NCBI GenBank assembly: GCA_026874595.1
Contig: CM049312.1
Span: 27,521,956 to 27,585,955, forward strand
Direction: 5' to 3'
From: Sipunculus nudus
Lineage: Eukaryota > Annelida > Sipuncula > Golfingiida > Sipunculidae
Length of the DNA: 64,000 nt
The notes beneath the pieces were generated by a model. It did no database searches. It had not been told where the DNA came from and was given only the letters and a program-made list of their open reading frames with translations. The translations under genes were made by a program, and so were the position numbers. This document shows positions 22,805 through 34,908 of the stretch, in pieces (position 1 is the first letter of the stretch; each line of letters opens with the position of its first letter).

Positions 22805-23862
22805 CACTTGATCAAGAAAAAAACTGCGTATCCACCAAGTGAAACAGGAAACTGATCAAGAACTGCGTATCACTCAAGTTAAATCAGCAATCCGATCAAG
22901 AACTGCGTGCAAACCGAGCATAAACAACAATCTGATCATGAACTGCGTGTCAACTGTACAGAACCAAGAGTTCGATCAAGACCTGCGTATCAACCAAGAG
23001 TTCCAAGCAATCTGATCAATAACTGTGTATTAACAATGCCGAAACAGCAATCCAGTCAAGAACTGCGTACCAACCCGGTAGAAACAGCAATCTGATCAAG
23101 AACTGTATATCAATTAACCCAGTAAAAACAGCAATCTGATCAAGAACTGTGTATCAACCGAGCAGAAACAGCAATCACATCAAGAACTGCGTATCTACCC
23201 AACAAAAACAGCAATCTGATCAAGAACTGTGTATCAATTAACCCAGTAAAAACAGCAATCTGATCAAGAACTGTGTATCAACCGAGCAGAAACAGCAATC
23301 ACATCAAGAACTGCGTATCTACCCAACAGAAACAGCAATCTGATCAAGAACTGTGTATCAATTACCCCAGTAGAAACAGCAATCTGATCAAGAACTGTGT
23401 ATCAATCAACCAAGCTGAAACAGCAATCCGATCAAAAACTACGTATCAACCGTGCATAAAATACAATCTGATCAAGAACTGCGTATCAACCAAGCAGAAA
23501 CAGCAATCCGATCAAAAACTGTGTATTAACCAAGCAGAAACAGTAATTCGAACAAGAACTGCGTATCAACCGTGTAGAAACAGCAATCTGATCAAGTACT
23601 GCTTATCAACCGTTCAGAAACAGCAATCTGATCAAGAACTGTGTATCAACACAGTAGAAACAGCAATCCGATCAAGAACTGTGTATTAACCAAGCAGAAA
23701 CAACAAACCGATCAAGAACTGCGTATCAACCGTGTAGAAACAGCAATCTGATCAAGTACTGCTTATCAACCGTTCAGAAACAGCAATCTGATCAAGAATT
23801 GTGTATCAACCCCGCAGAATAGGGAGCAGTCTCGTCAAGACTGCGTAATTACCGTTGAGGAA
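22805..23862 (+). repeat. 40-bp minisatellite, unit 2 (about 26 copies)
   Basis: Nearly the same copy order and variants as 785-1,845, so the array was duplicated as a whole and has changed little since. Small exchanges, such as the unit around 22,990-23,010, distinguish the two. Confidence 0.95.
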
Positions 23863-24102
23863 GTACAAATTAGGAATAACATATACTTTCTGGTCGAACC
23901 GGTAAACCTATATTTCACTGGTTGATTGACATCAATGTTAATGTAACCACAAAAACTCCTGTCAATCATCTGCAAAGATGCCAGAGGCAAACCATTTATA
24001 ACTGCATGATAAGCGCAAACCCTTTGCCTCCAGTTTCAGGGTAAGAAATCAGACATTTCTGCAATAATGGCGGTGTGCTTCGGAAACCGTGAATAAATTT
24101 GG

Positions 24103-25111
24103 ATGATGACAGGCGCTGGTATAAAGTTCTGGTTGGTATACATTGTACTGATACTGCTGGCTGTGTTTGGAATCTCAGGGAACGTCATGGCCATATACGC
24201 GTTCCGTCGTGTGGGTGTCAAAGCACCTTACCAGCTGTTCGCGGTCGCTTTAGCTGTGAATGATTTGGTAATCTGCGCTGTTTGTACACCTACGTTACCG
24301 CTGATGTTTACCGGATTTATTCCAGTGTCTGTCAAAGTGGTTCACTACTCTTTGATTGATTACGTATTTTGCAACAACGCTAATTTCTTTACCCTGATCG
24401 CCGTGTACCGCTTGGTAGCAGTAAGTAAGAAGGTACCGGGACATTTCTCCATGTCGGTCGCCCGCTGGCTATGCGTGGGAACTTTCACGTCTTCTCTTCT
24501 GCCTTTCACGATACTTATCATTGGAGGTTTCGGATACACGGAAGCAGCGTATGGCGGCTGCGTTTATGGCTTGCTTCAGTATTTTCTTGCCTTTGCAGTG
24601 ACGTCAGGGTGTTATGTCACTGTGTACTTACTTATTGGTCCATGTCGACGGAATTTCGTAACCCCAAGTGATGTACCTTCTGTGAGCGCTCAGACTGCAA
24701 TGTCAGATCATGCGCCTATTGCTTCGTCAAGCCAAGGACACAAGGTTTCGTATGAAAAAAAACAGCTTTAATCACTGGGAGTGGGCCAGTGACTGTTAAT
24801 TCCGCGGGGACTGTAGTTGCGCAGAGGCCACGTAACAGAGGTTGCACTGTGCAGCAAATCAAGTTAGGAAAGAATTCTGAGAAAGCCAAGAGAGCGGCAT
24901 TCACTCTTCTTGTGTCTTCTTAATCTGTTTTGCTCCGACCGAACTCGGTGACAAACTTGGATTATTCCCCGACAACATAAGAATTCTACGGTTTCTGATC
25001 TTCATCCAAACTGTTACCAACCCTATTATTTACTATATAACTCAGCCAAAGTTTAAAAATGAGGTGAAACGCGTGTTCAGAAAGTGTTCATCTTGCTTTT
25101 CCTGGGTTTAG
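24103..25111 (+). pseudogene. Class A GPCR copy 2, two frameshifts
   Basis: The frame is open from the internal Met at 24,103 through TM1-TM5 (222 codons) and keeps the GATTGATT that copy 1 has lost. A net 1-bp loss in the A-run near 24,756-24,762 (TATGAAAAAAAACAGC; TATGATAAAACAACAGC in copy 1) throws the third intracellular loop into a TAA at 24,769-24,771. A separate 10-bp deletion near 24,916 removes part of TM6, and the two together do not restore the frame. Homology continues to the original stop at 25,109-25,111. Copy 2 also has changes in TM4 where the other copies agree (TSSLLPFTILIIGG against TFSLLPFTIRIIGR). The upstream ATG frame (24,067) is closed by the same TAA as in unit 1. A truncated TM1-5 protein could in principle be made, but receptor signalling would be lost. 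Confidence 0.88.
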
Positions 25112-25819
25112 AGAGTATGTGTCGAAGTTAACCTAAAGCTGGCCAGCTGTGCAAAGGAAATGTAAATATAAAATAAATAACTCTATAAGCAGTTTATAAA
25201 GTCCAGTCTATGTTTATTAAACTCATTTATTTTTTTCTGTAAATACCAAAGATGTATTATGTGCTGCTCTTCGTGTTCTGATTTGACAAAGATCTCTCAG
25301 AGTCTTTTAATAGCTATTTTGGTTTCTGAATTTGTAATACCAGTCAATGTATGTAACAGTAGGCAAAAGGGCAACAAAGTACAGAAATATTAATTTTAAA
25401 TGAGTAAATTAAGCCCCTCCCTCCCGCCACGGATCGAGAGAACCCTTTTTAAGGCTGACAAGTTTATTTATAAATTAATATTTCGCTACAAATTGTATAG
25501 GGTGATGTTGTTAAGGTTTCAAAGCTCATAAACATCGATTAGATTATTTTGTCAATCCTTTGCCATTTTTTGCGCGAGATCTCCAGTATACGGCTGATTT
25601 TCCTAAACAGTTGTCATAGGTGACAGATTTGCACATAATATTTAATTTTGACCGTGATATTGTATTCAAGGGCGCACATTACTGAACATCTTTCCTATTA
25701 TCGCTCATTTTCGGCGAGGTGGAAGTGGAGAAATAGGGAGGCTTCGAGAGACGGCAAAGTAATAGCAAACATCTAGTTAATTTTTAATTTTTTATAAATA
25801 TGCTTTATTAAATATATTA
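25112..25819. other. 3' flank of GPCR copy 2, no gene
   Basis: Near-identical to 3,127-3,837. It keeps an AATAAA shortly after the stop region. Confidence 0.5.
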
Positions 25820-26177
25820 ATAATATATATATATATATATATATATTCATTATAATATATATATATATTCATCATATTATTCTATATTAAAATATATATT
25901 ATATTTTTATCATTTATTATATATAAATATCCTATATTATATACTTATGCTATATTTTTTATATATTATATATAAATATAGATATATCCTTTATATATAC
26001 ATATGATAATTATAAATATATCCTATATATTTATATATATATATATATATGTCCTATGTATAAACATATATTATATATATATCCTTTATTTTTATAGGTA
26101 TGTGTATAAATATATATACTAAATTATATGTAAATATATATCCTATTTATATATATACTCTTTAAAGCAATTTTATG

Positions 26178-26226
<49 letters not shown>
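25820..26226. repeat. TA-rich tract ending in (AT)n, unit 2
   Basis: Homologue of 3,838-4,228 with different run lengths, and again followed by a poly-C run (about 26,235-26,248). Confidence 0.9.
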
Positions 26227-26227
<1 letters not shown>

Positions 26228-26232
26228 CATTG

Positions 26233-26475
26233 AACCCCCCCCCCCCTCCCCGAATTTCTTCCCTGCCAGAGATATTTAAACTCCAAATCAGTCAGACTTT
26301 GAACACTAATTCGCGGGTAGTCAGAAGTTGTCCGTGGCTTTCTCCTTGTTCTCCGGTTACCTTTACCCCTGGACACTACCAAAAGCCACAATCCGAGCTA
26401 TGTGATGTATACCTAGCATTAGCTATAATATCCATTTGAACAGTCCATGCCAAGTTGATAGTTAACTCCAAGAGA
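26233..26475 (+). mobile_element. SINE 3' portion, family A, unit 2
   Basis: Counterpart of 4,235-4,470, with the same 5' truncation point next to the poly-C run. It predates the unit 1/unit 2 duplication. Confidence 0.5.
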
Positions 26476-26699
26476 CTGATATGCGCCTATCATATATTTG
26501 ACTTCGATTGAGAACCGGGACACAAGAATATATTATTTATAGCTGGTTGAAGCCTTCTTCTCTGGCTTGTAAGTATATTTGTCAAAACGTTTGTTCAAAT
26601 TGTATTGTAAAAACATGGTAAGTGATGTCAGCCATCCATTGAATGTGCAGTATAAGCTGCTGCCATCTGGTAAGAGACTGAGAAATCAAGCATGTAAAC

Positions 26700-27010
26700 C
26701 ACGGAGCAGGGGGCCTGGACAGCCGAGCGTTTAATTGCCCGACCCTCTCCGCTGACGACCCGGGGTCGATCCCAGGTGTTGCCATAAGAGTGGGTTGTAG
26801 TGGCCCGTCCAAGGTTCTCCGGCTTCCTCCACCCATCTCACTAAACTGGGGTAATTTGTATATACTGTGAACTCTCCTTTAAGCCCGGACCTTCCATTTG
26901 TAACAGACTCAAACTGTCAAACTGTTGGTTGAGTTAGCAGGTCGGACATAGCTTCGGCTATGAGCTATGACCGGCTCGAACACCAACTCCCCTTCAATAA
27001 TAATAATAAC
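26700..27010 (+). mobile_element. tRNA-derived SINE, family A, unit 2
   Basis: Counterpart of 4,700-5,007, with B-box-like GGGTCGATCCC and an (AAT)n tail. The end contains an inverted pair around GAGCTATGACCGGCTCGAAC, as in unit 1. Confidence 0.7.
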
Positions 27011-27572
27011 CACAGAGCCATGCTGCATCCTATGATTATGTGATACCGATCTCATGAATGTCATTGCGCCATTAATTAAGAAACTTTAGTGAATATTCAT
27101 TTTCTAGTCATTGATGTATGATCTAGTCATAAGTCTTTAACCGTATTGTATTGTGTTGCAGTAATTTTATTTGTCTGAGTATATTCAGTCTGCGTATTGC
27201 GTCAACAGCAAAATGAATTCCTGTATTTTTATGGGATAAAAAAATATATCTTGCCTTATCTTATCCTGTCCAGACGTTTTAATAAATTATAGTTTGTAGC
27301 AGGAGAAAAAAAAATAAATGTTTGAGACAGGTCATTTTTTTTGCACAGTTGGATGTATATCCATGAGCTTGCGGATTTGTGAGTGAATTATGGTTGCATT
27401 CTGATTTTTGTAGTCTATTTGGTTTCAGATTTAAGTATAATGTCACATTTTTGTATTATGTTGTATCGTATCTTTATTTTGTTATTATTGTGCAATGGAT
27501 TAAATATTCTGTAAAACAATAAGACCATTTTCAGTTTTGACTTCATAAATTTCATATGGATGTATAGAGTGA

Positions 27573-27825
27573 ATGAGTGAACCGCTCGCCTCTCTCCGCC
27601 GGCGACTCGGGTTGATCCCAGGCGTGGCTATGAGTATGAGAGTGGGTGGTATAGTGGCCCGTCCAAAGACGATACGTGGTTTTCTCCTGGTCTTCGGGTT
27701 TCATCCACTTCCAAAAACTACAAAACTCCACCATCCAAATGTCTCGATTCAGCTATTATAATTTTTCGTGTGATCCATGTGAAATGGATAAAGTTTATTT
27801 AATGAAGTTGGAAATATTAATAAGG
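27573..27825 (+). mobile_element. tRNA-derived SINE, family A, 5'-truncated, unit 2
   Basis: Counterpart of 5,585-5,830, with a 6-bp tandem duplication (GAGTAT/GAGAGT region near 27,630). It contains B-box-like GGGTTGATCCC. Confidence 0.65.
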
Positions 27826-29399
27826 ATATAGAGGCACAAATAGTCCCCAGCCTTGTGTTCAATACCCTTTTGTGATACCCAACATCCCCAAAACTTGTCA
27901 AGAACCACCATTAAATTCATAATACATGCAAAACATAAACTGGATTAAAAAAAAAAGAAAATACAAGATTCGCTTTTTAGTAATCCTGACGACACTGTTT
28001 CAACTCGATGTAGTAGGGATGTAAATTGTAAATCAAACAGAGCAAGAGACCCCAAGGTACAGGTTATCAAAAATAGATGGCCTTCATGGTTATGGCCGAG
28101 AAATATGACTGCAGTTTATCCCTTCGGCTGCTGTTATTGCTAAGATTCTAATAATTGATACTTGATTCACATGAATACAAAAGCCTTATATCAGCCAGGT
28201 ACTTCCGCAACTTTTTTTATAGGGAATCCATCACAGTACCTTTTCAAAGAATTATAGCGAAAAAAATTATTCAATATCTTTGAAAACAGTCTATTTTTGT
28301 CACGACTGAAGTGATAAGGTCACGTGCACTTTATTACAGGCGTTGATTGGACGATGATGGTAGTTGGTACCATAAATATGATAAAATACATGATTAAGGA
28401 TCAACCGGTTGCTAAGGAGGCATTTGAGCTTCAAGGTCACAGTTCAAGGTCAAAAGGTCAAATGTGTTATTTTTTTTTTACAAATAACCTGCACTTGTAA
28501 GCAGAAAAAAATGAGGCTGTACAAAGATATGTTAGTTTTTTTTCTCAAGGAATATATGATTACTAAGATGGATATTGTGAAAACAAATGCCAATTACTCC
28601 TCCGGGTTTATGTTAAAGAACTGAACGAGTCTTGACGCATAACCGTTTCAGTTAGTGTAAGGTTTCAATCAAATGAAAAACGGCACAAATGGTTTGATGT
28701 TATTTAGTTAAATCTTTATGCATTTCATGGTTTCATGCAAGGTCAACGTGCCAAGGGTAAACAAAAGCATAAAGGAAATATAACTGCGTTACAGTATCTT
28801 TATCCATCCGCGATTTTTGTTTAAGGCCTATATGCATTAAGTTAGCAACATTCAGCAGGCATGTGACAAAGAAAATGCATCATATTTTGTATAAAGTTAT
28901 AATTAAGACAGCTGGTGAACTTTAATATTTTCAACTCCCAGGTCAAATTTTAAGAACAAAAGGTCAAATTTTGAAAGTTATATTATTTTCCAAAAATCCA
29001 CATCGATGCTCTAATACATCGCAATACAAAGTCAGATAAGGCATCGATATCCTCAGAGTTCCCTGGTCCTCCGCGCCATGGCCCGCTCCCAATTATAGTT
29101 GAGTTGTGGGTAGGATTAATCCTGTGATTACCTGGCGATAACAAACATCGATTTTTTTCCTGACCGTGCTTGCATTAGATTGCCAATATGGCTGAATTTC
29201 AATATACTGTCTTTTCGGCACAGCCTTGTCCAGCACTGCTTATGGATTTACAAATAGGGCGGGATTAGAATGGGCTGTTAGACCAAATGCTGGGATATGG
29301 AGGGGGCGGCGAAGGTTCCTTTGCGATCTGTCGTTGATTGCAGTCTGGTGTGGGTTTGATTAGAAGATATGAAATTATACTACTCGAATGTCCTGGAAC
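27826..29399. other. No gene seen (unit 2)
   Basis: Homologue of 5,831-7,384. The open frames seen here and in unit 1 are interrupted differently, consistent with non-coding DNA. Confidence 0.6.
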
Positions 29400-29597
29400 T
29401 TTTTCGGCTTTTGGAGCGTGGTAGCGTTATGGTCCGTGCGCTAGACTCGTGACCGCATTGTTGTGGGCTCGCGTCCCAATGTTACCGATTTCCACGCTGT
29501 GAGTCCTAGCCATAGTCTTTACCACAATGGTGAGCCCTCTTCACCCGGGAGGGAATGCAAGTGGTCAAACATGGGCGAAAGGCAAATGGGAGCTATA

Positions 29598-29657
<60 letters not shown>
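29400..29657 (+). mobile_element. Second tRNA-like SINE with (TA)n tail, unit 2
   Basis: It preserves the tRNA-like head: GTGGTAGCGTTATGG (29,418-29,432) as A-box-like and GGGCTCGCGTCCC (29,465-29,477) as B-box-like, 33 bp apart. The body ends in a long TA tract (about 29,595-29,657). It is the fuller copy of 7,385-7,618. Confidence 0.55.
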
Positions 29658-30540
29658 AACAGAAACAGACATTTTGTTTTACCGGTAATTTGAAATCAAG
29701 ACAAATAAGCAGTTTCATTTTAAATTACAGTTTTCACTAAAACCTTAGTATATGAAGCAAAACAATAAATAAATAAATAAAAGGTATGGTTCTCAAGCAC
29801 CGCCCGCGTCAATTTTAAACCCCCCCCCCCAAACATCAAAAGCTTTTATTTTGATTTTCAATTGAGACTTAGCAATTTTGAACTGCAGCCGCTCGCACAT
29901 TTCTTTCAAGAAGAAAAAAAACATACAATTTTGATAAAATTTCTTTTGTTTATGATGTGCTCTTACTTGTTTAGCAAAATTAATCTGTTATTATCGATGA
30001 AAAAAACCGGCCGCCCGAATCGATTAATAAAAAAAAGTGCCTGAGATCCAAACCTTTTTTTAGCCTAAAATCTAGACTTTAGTTTCGGTTGATTTATAAT
30101 ACTGTACGTTATTTCGTTAAAATTACAGACTATAAAAATATGTCTAACAATGATTATTTGATGTTTTGTGGGTATGACGACATTTAGTTTTAACACACCG
30201 AGCTGTTAGTGAATAAACATGATCTAGGACAGTGCACATGGTAAATATTATGGTGGACACCAGGAATTATCCTAAACCACTGGGACCTCATTAAATACTA
30301 AATAATTAAAGCAATTAATATTATTATGCTTTGGTTTTCAGTAGGGCGTGCCCTTGTAAGGCGTCCATGCACGTAAGTGTTAACGTTTACACAACTAGTA
30401 ATAAACATAGAACGATTGGGTATTCATGACATGTATATACACACATAAACACAGGCGTTCTCATGTTATTGCATACACATGCGCACTCGTGCCATTTCAT
30501 ATACACATTCACATTACCTAATCATTTATAACTACGAATA
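29658..30540. other. No gene seen; left edge of unit 2 insertion
   Basis: Up to about 30,105 it matches 7,619-8,034. After that the sequence is unique in the window, with no coding signal until the LINE remnant. Confidence 0.55.
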
Positions 30541-31965
30541 CCTACCGGCTTCTGTTGAAGTTTCTTAATGTGGTGCTCTTTGGCTGAGATCAGGGCTATG
30601 CAGCCGTACATCATAACCGGTCCGATCCAGGCTTTATAAAGGTATATCAAACTTTGGGTTGACATGCCACCTGTCCCTGCTTTTAGCACTCTTCAGCAGT
30701 TTAGTCTGCTTTGACCCTCTGTTCGATATCCTTTATGTGAGCCGCCCATGTGAGTTTCTTATCAACCGTCAGTCCCATAAATTTCATTTCTGGCGCCTTG
30801 CCGGCCTGACTGCCTTTCTGGTGCCTACCAAACTTGCAAGCCTGCGTTTTTATCGCATTGACTCTTACCCGCCATTTGGCGCACCACTTTGTCACTTCGC
30901 CTAGACCTGCCTGTAGCCTGGGAACTGCTCTCTTGCTATGTGTCCATAGTGCAGTATCGTCCGCAAATAGGTACGTCGCTCCCGTGCAGATTCCCCCTGT
31001 CTCGGACAGGCTAGGCATGTCGTTAACGTATATGACGTAGAGCAGCGGGCTGAGAGCTAAGCCCTGCGGTGTGCCGGCGGCGGGTTCGATCTCGTGCGAC
31101 CTAGCGTCACCTACTCTGACCCATAGCTTCCTGTCTCTTAGGAAGGATGAGAGGATCCCCACGGCAGTGCGAGGATGCGAGCCGGCAGTTTAGCCTGCGT
31201 TGCGATCTTATACCTTAATCCGTCCCGGCATACGGCGTCGAAGGCTTTCTCGACGTCTAGGAATACTCCTATAGTGTCATAAGATCGCTGCAGGCTTCGC
31301 CCCACCGACTGTGTCAGCCTGAACAGTTGGTCATTTGTTGCTTCCAGCGCCTTTCCGGCAGTGCTGACTTCCGCTTTTGAGATCGCTCTCAATAGCGGCT
31401 CATCCTCTGCTATTTGAGCATAACAGCTCTCCACCTTTGCCAGAGGTGAGTAAAACTGTTTTTCACCTTTACTTACGTACTGATCAACCACCTCCTGTGT
31501 TCGGTAATCGAAATGGGTTTGCGTCGGGACCTGGTGTATGTTCCAGAGCGTCTCCGCGAACAAGTTGGCCTTGTCCTTTTCCGTACTAGCCACCGATCCC
31601 ATCGGGCCTATTAGGTCTGTCGTTCCGACCAATGGCTTGTTCAGCGAGCCAGTATACTGGTGGACCTTTCGCCAGAATTCGCCCACTGATATTCTGTGGT
31701 CCACACTACTCGAGTACTCGTATCATTCTGCCTTTTTCTGGGCTTTGATTGCATTTTTCACCTTCCGACTAATAGCGTTGCATTGGGATTTTAACTCCTC
31801 TGTTCGGAGTTGGATCTGGAGCCTTCTGATTCGCCTTCTTTCCCTTACAAGCGCTTAAATCGTAGGGGTGAATGACCACCAGTTACGGTTCTTTCGTTCC
31901 ATCATCGGGCACGCTCGATCTAGGCATTCTTTCATCTCAAGGACGGCCTTGAGACTCCCGCCTCG
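30541..31965 (-). pseudogene. Jockey-like LINE reverse transcriptase remnant
   Basis: On the minus strand, from 31,965 downward: a basic linker (WWSF, then RRRIRRLQIQ) broken by in-frame stops near 31,857 and 31,712; then 31,704-31,138 with FLDVEKAFDAV; then 31,162-30,701 with the RT motifs GTPQGLALSPLLYVIYVND and FADDTALW; then a shifted frame with the thumb-like YLYKAWIGPVMMYG down to about 30,541. The RT fingers between KALEATNDQL and FRLTQSVG are missing. The endonuclease and 3' UTR are not visible. The motif set fits the Jockey/CR1-type APE-LINEs. It is non-functional because of stops, frameshifts and internal deletion. Confidence 0.85.
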
Positions 31966-32730
31966 AAACCGAGTATCTGTGCTTTTCGAGAAGGCAGAAA
32001 TAGAATATGTGAGCGATCACATTCTAATGTTGAGCAAAGGCTATGTCGAAAAGGTGAAGCAAGAGAAGTTCTACTCAGACCTTAAAATGTGGCTCGACTG
32101 GCAAAAGATCAGTGGTAAGCGGAACCCCAGTATCATCACCCCACTAGAGAAAGTGGAGGAGGGGTATAAAGGCTCCGGAGCTCTGAAGCGCCCGACTGCA
32201 AAAGTAAAATACGGGCCGTCCATCGGACGAGGACGTAAAATGGCGGTCCCGTGTCCAGAAGGGGATGGGCACGTAAAAGACCCCATACTGTTTTTCGATA
32301 GAACAGCAGGCCAGCCTGTTGCCGGCAGTATGGAACCCGGCCCTGTAGAGCCAGCCGTTTGGTGGATAAAAGTTGAGGGGATCCCGAAAGGATCAGGGAC
32401 AAGGCTCCGAGACGTAAAAAACAAGGCTCAAGCATGATGGCACAAGCACCAGAGAAGGCTCCCGAGAAGGCTCCGATCGGACGAAAACTGTACCTGGTCG
32501 AAAGGGACAAGGCTCAGGGCGGGACTTACGGTAGTTCAGGGATAGTCCAGTGGCGCTCGGACATTACTGGCAAGTTGCTGGGCTCAGGCTCCCGGAAACA
32601 CCTGGGGGATCCTCCGGTGGTAGAAGGTCAGCGAGGGCGGGCCGGACCTGGCTGGCTGGCGTGTCAGTTCTGGCGACCTCAGTGCAAAGAGAGGGATACC
32701 CGAATAGGCAAAACTGCGGCGTAAGAACCC
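31966..32730 (+). other. GC-rich unassigned region with two overlapping open frames
   Basis: Clearly richer in G+C than the rest. Frame 1 is open through this stretch to 32,437 (it begins at 31,868, but its first part is antisense to the LINE). It contains FDRTAGQPVAGSMEPGPVEP and VWWIKVEGIPKGSG. Frame 2 starts at 32,434 with ATG overlapping the stop of frame 1 and runs to 32,724, opening with repeats of EKAP. I recognise neither. The region may be an unrecognised part of the adjacent LINE, another element, or chance open frames in GC-rich DNA. Confidence 0.3.
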
Positions 32731-32770
32731 TAGTTATTGCCTGAGCGGTGTAACTGGCATGTATGTATGT

Positions 32771-33035
32771 ATGGCTTCTGTGGCTCAGGGGTAGAGCGCA
32801 GGTGTGAAAGCCTGGAGATCGTGAGTTCGAATCTCAGCCGAGGGGTTGAGGTATTCACGGTCGGCCCCCATCAAGGGGAGCGTTCTGCAGGCTTAATGGG
32901 AAGAAGGCTGTGTCCCACAGCCGTATATCACACACATACGAGTGCGTCTTTGGGGGTTCCTCGGTGTTATGACCCAGAGTTGCGGTAAACACCGGGCCTG
33001 GGTGACACCAGGATGCAAAATAAAAAAAATGATAG
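32771..33035 (+). mobile_element. tRNA-derived SINE with A-rich tail
   Basis: A box TGGCTCAGGGGTAGAGCG (from 32,781) and B box GAGTTCGAATCTC (32,823-32,835) are well formed, with a CAGG/CCTG anticodon stem between them. The acceptor ends (ATGGCTTCTG and CAGCCGAGG) pair poorly, so it is a SINE head, not a functional tRNA gene. A unique body follows, ending in AAAATAAAAAAAATG near 33,018-33,032. A (GTAT)n run sits just before it. Confidence 0.65.
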
Positions 33036-33639
33036 GAAGTGAGTGCTACCGCCCTGTCAAGTAGTCCAAAACCGAAAAGGAAACTCTGCAGATGTACATA
33101 CTTGGATTAAGAATTAGATAAGTCAGCATTAAAAAATGGAGGCGGTTACCTCCACCAAATAAAAAACAACCTACGAATACTTACAAATGGCCATACATGT
33201 GTATGCTCCAAGACCATAAAACATGCATACGTCTGTCCGTCAGCGTATCGCAATATCTCAAAATCTGTTAAGAAACTTTTACAGTAGGTGATTTCAGAGA
33301 TTTTGCTGAAAGACCAGAACATGGATTTCCTTTTTTTATCACCAAATATTCTCGATGAATCATAATATTTATTGCGATAAGCGCAATTTTAAAACAGGGA
33401 ATTAATCCAAGGAGTGTTTCTAAACCGCAGTCAAATAAAGTCAGTTGTCAGGTGTTTTCAGTGTCATTCATAGAAACCTTTGGTTATCAGAGTTTTAAGT
33501 ATCAAACGATATATCCTAATGAAAAAAATGTAAAGAAGACACGGCTTTAAAACAACCATGAGTCTGAAATAGGAATTGGGTTCAATGTTCATCACTGTCT
33601 ACCTGACACGTAAGTTGCATTATATCGAGCAAGGTTCAA
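33036..33639. other. No gene seen
   Basis: Right part of the unit 2 insertion; no second copy in the window. The match to unit 1 resumes in the type I array. Confidence 0.5.
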
Positions 33640-34295
33640 TTGCACCAAGTAAACGAGCCCGGGTTATACGCACAAAATAATCGAGCCGAGGTTATATGCA
33701 CCGAGTAATCGCGCAAGGGTAAAACGCACCCAGTAATCAATCCAGGGTCTTATGCACCGAGTAATTGAGCCAACGAAAAATGCACCAAGTAATCGATCCA
33801 GAGTTATATGCAACAGAAACCAAGTAATCGGCGCGGGTAATTCGCACCGTCTATCGATCTAGGGTAATACGCACCAAGTAATCGATCCACGGTAATACGC
33901 ACCGACCACCCGATCATGGAAAAATAGGCACCGAGTAATTGATCCAGGGTCATATGCACCGAGTAATCGAGACAGGGTACTTCGCATCGAGTATTCGTGC
34001 CAAGGTTATACGCACCGATCTACACACCGAGTAATCTAGCCAGGGTAATACGCACTGAGTAATCAAAACCGGATGACACGCACTGAGAATTTGAGCCAGG
34101 GTAATATACACAAAGTTATCGTACCGGGGTAATATGTAACAGAACTTCATTTCAGGGTAATACGCACCGAAAATCAATCCAGGGTTTCATGCAATGACTA
34201 AATGAGCCAAGGTTATACGCACCATGTAATCGAGCAAAGGTAATATACACAAAGCGAGTTATCAAGCGAGTTATCAAGCCAGGGTAATACGCACT
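33640..34295 (+). repeat. 28-bp minisatellite type I, unit 2
   Basis: Same unit as 8,041-8,650. The copy order in the second half (from about 34,040) matches unit 1, whereas the first half is different. So the array gained and lost units at its 5' side after duplication. Confidence 0.9.
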
Positions 34296-34700
34296 CGCTT
34301 GTGGTAGGTATATGATGTATAACTCAAGGCATCTCTTCCTGTATTATATAATAATATAGGTCTCTCTTGTGATATCCTATATGATGATTCCTCTGGGTCT
34401 CTCTTGTAATATCCAATATTACTCAAGGTATCTTCTTCTATGATGTATTACTCGGAGTCCCTCCAGTGATATCCTCATAATAAACCTCCCTGAGTCTCTT
34501 TGATTGTATCCTTATAATGTTCTTCTCTGGGTCTCGTTTGCGATATCAAATATGATGTACTTATCTGGGTCTTTCTTCCTATATGATGTGTCACTCCTAG
34601 TTTCTTTTGTAATATCTTGTATGATGTTTTACTTTGGTTGTCTCTTTTGATATTCTGTTTGGTGTATCACTCTTTCATTTGTTATATTGTATAATGTATT
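34296..34700 (+). repeat. 38-bp degenerate minisatellite, unit 2
   Basis: Homologue of 8,651-9,064 with the same degenerate copies in the same order. Confidence 0.85.
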
Positions 34701-34707
34701 GCTCTTT

Positions 34708-34908
34708 AGGGGCAGATCCAGGATTCTGGAAAGGGTAGGGTCCAACCCAAGAAGACTAAAAGACAAACTAAAATGATCCTCTGGTCCGGAAAGTGGGGGG
34801 GGGGGGGGTACAGGTAGCTAAAATTTGCTTTGAAACCCTGAAACAGTTTAATTCTGGCTCAAAAGGGTGGGGTCTGGACCCCCCCCCTCCCTTTCCTGGA
34901 GCCGCCAC
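34708..34908. mobile_element. hAT-like MITE, unit 2
   Basis: Counterpart of 9,068-9,266 in the same position within the 38-bp array, so it inserted before the unit duplication. The right end CCACTG is closer to the usual hAT terminus, and an imperfect TGCTCTTK 8-bp duplication flanks it. Confidence 0.7.

Noticed and set aside
32071-32510. Two minus-strand open frames in the GC-rich region as LINE endonuclease
   Set aside because: Neither contains the QET, GDxN or SDH motifs of APE endonucleases; with high GC, long open frames are expected by chance.
32781-32850. A true tRNA gene
   Set aside because: A and B boxes are good but the acceptor stem does not pair and a SINE-like body with an A-rich tail follows.
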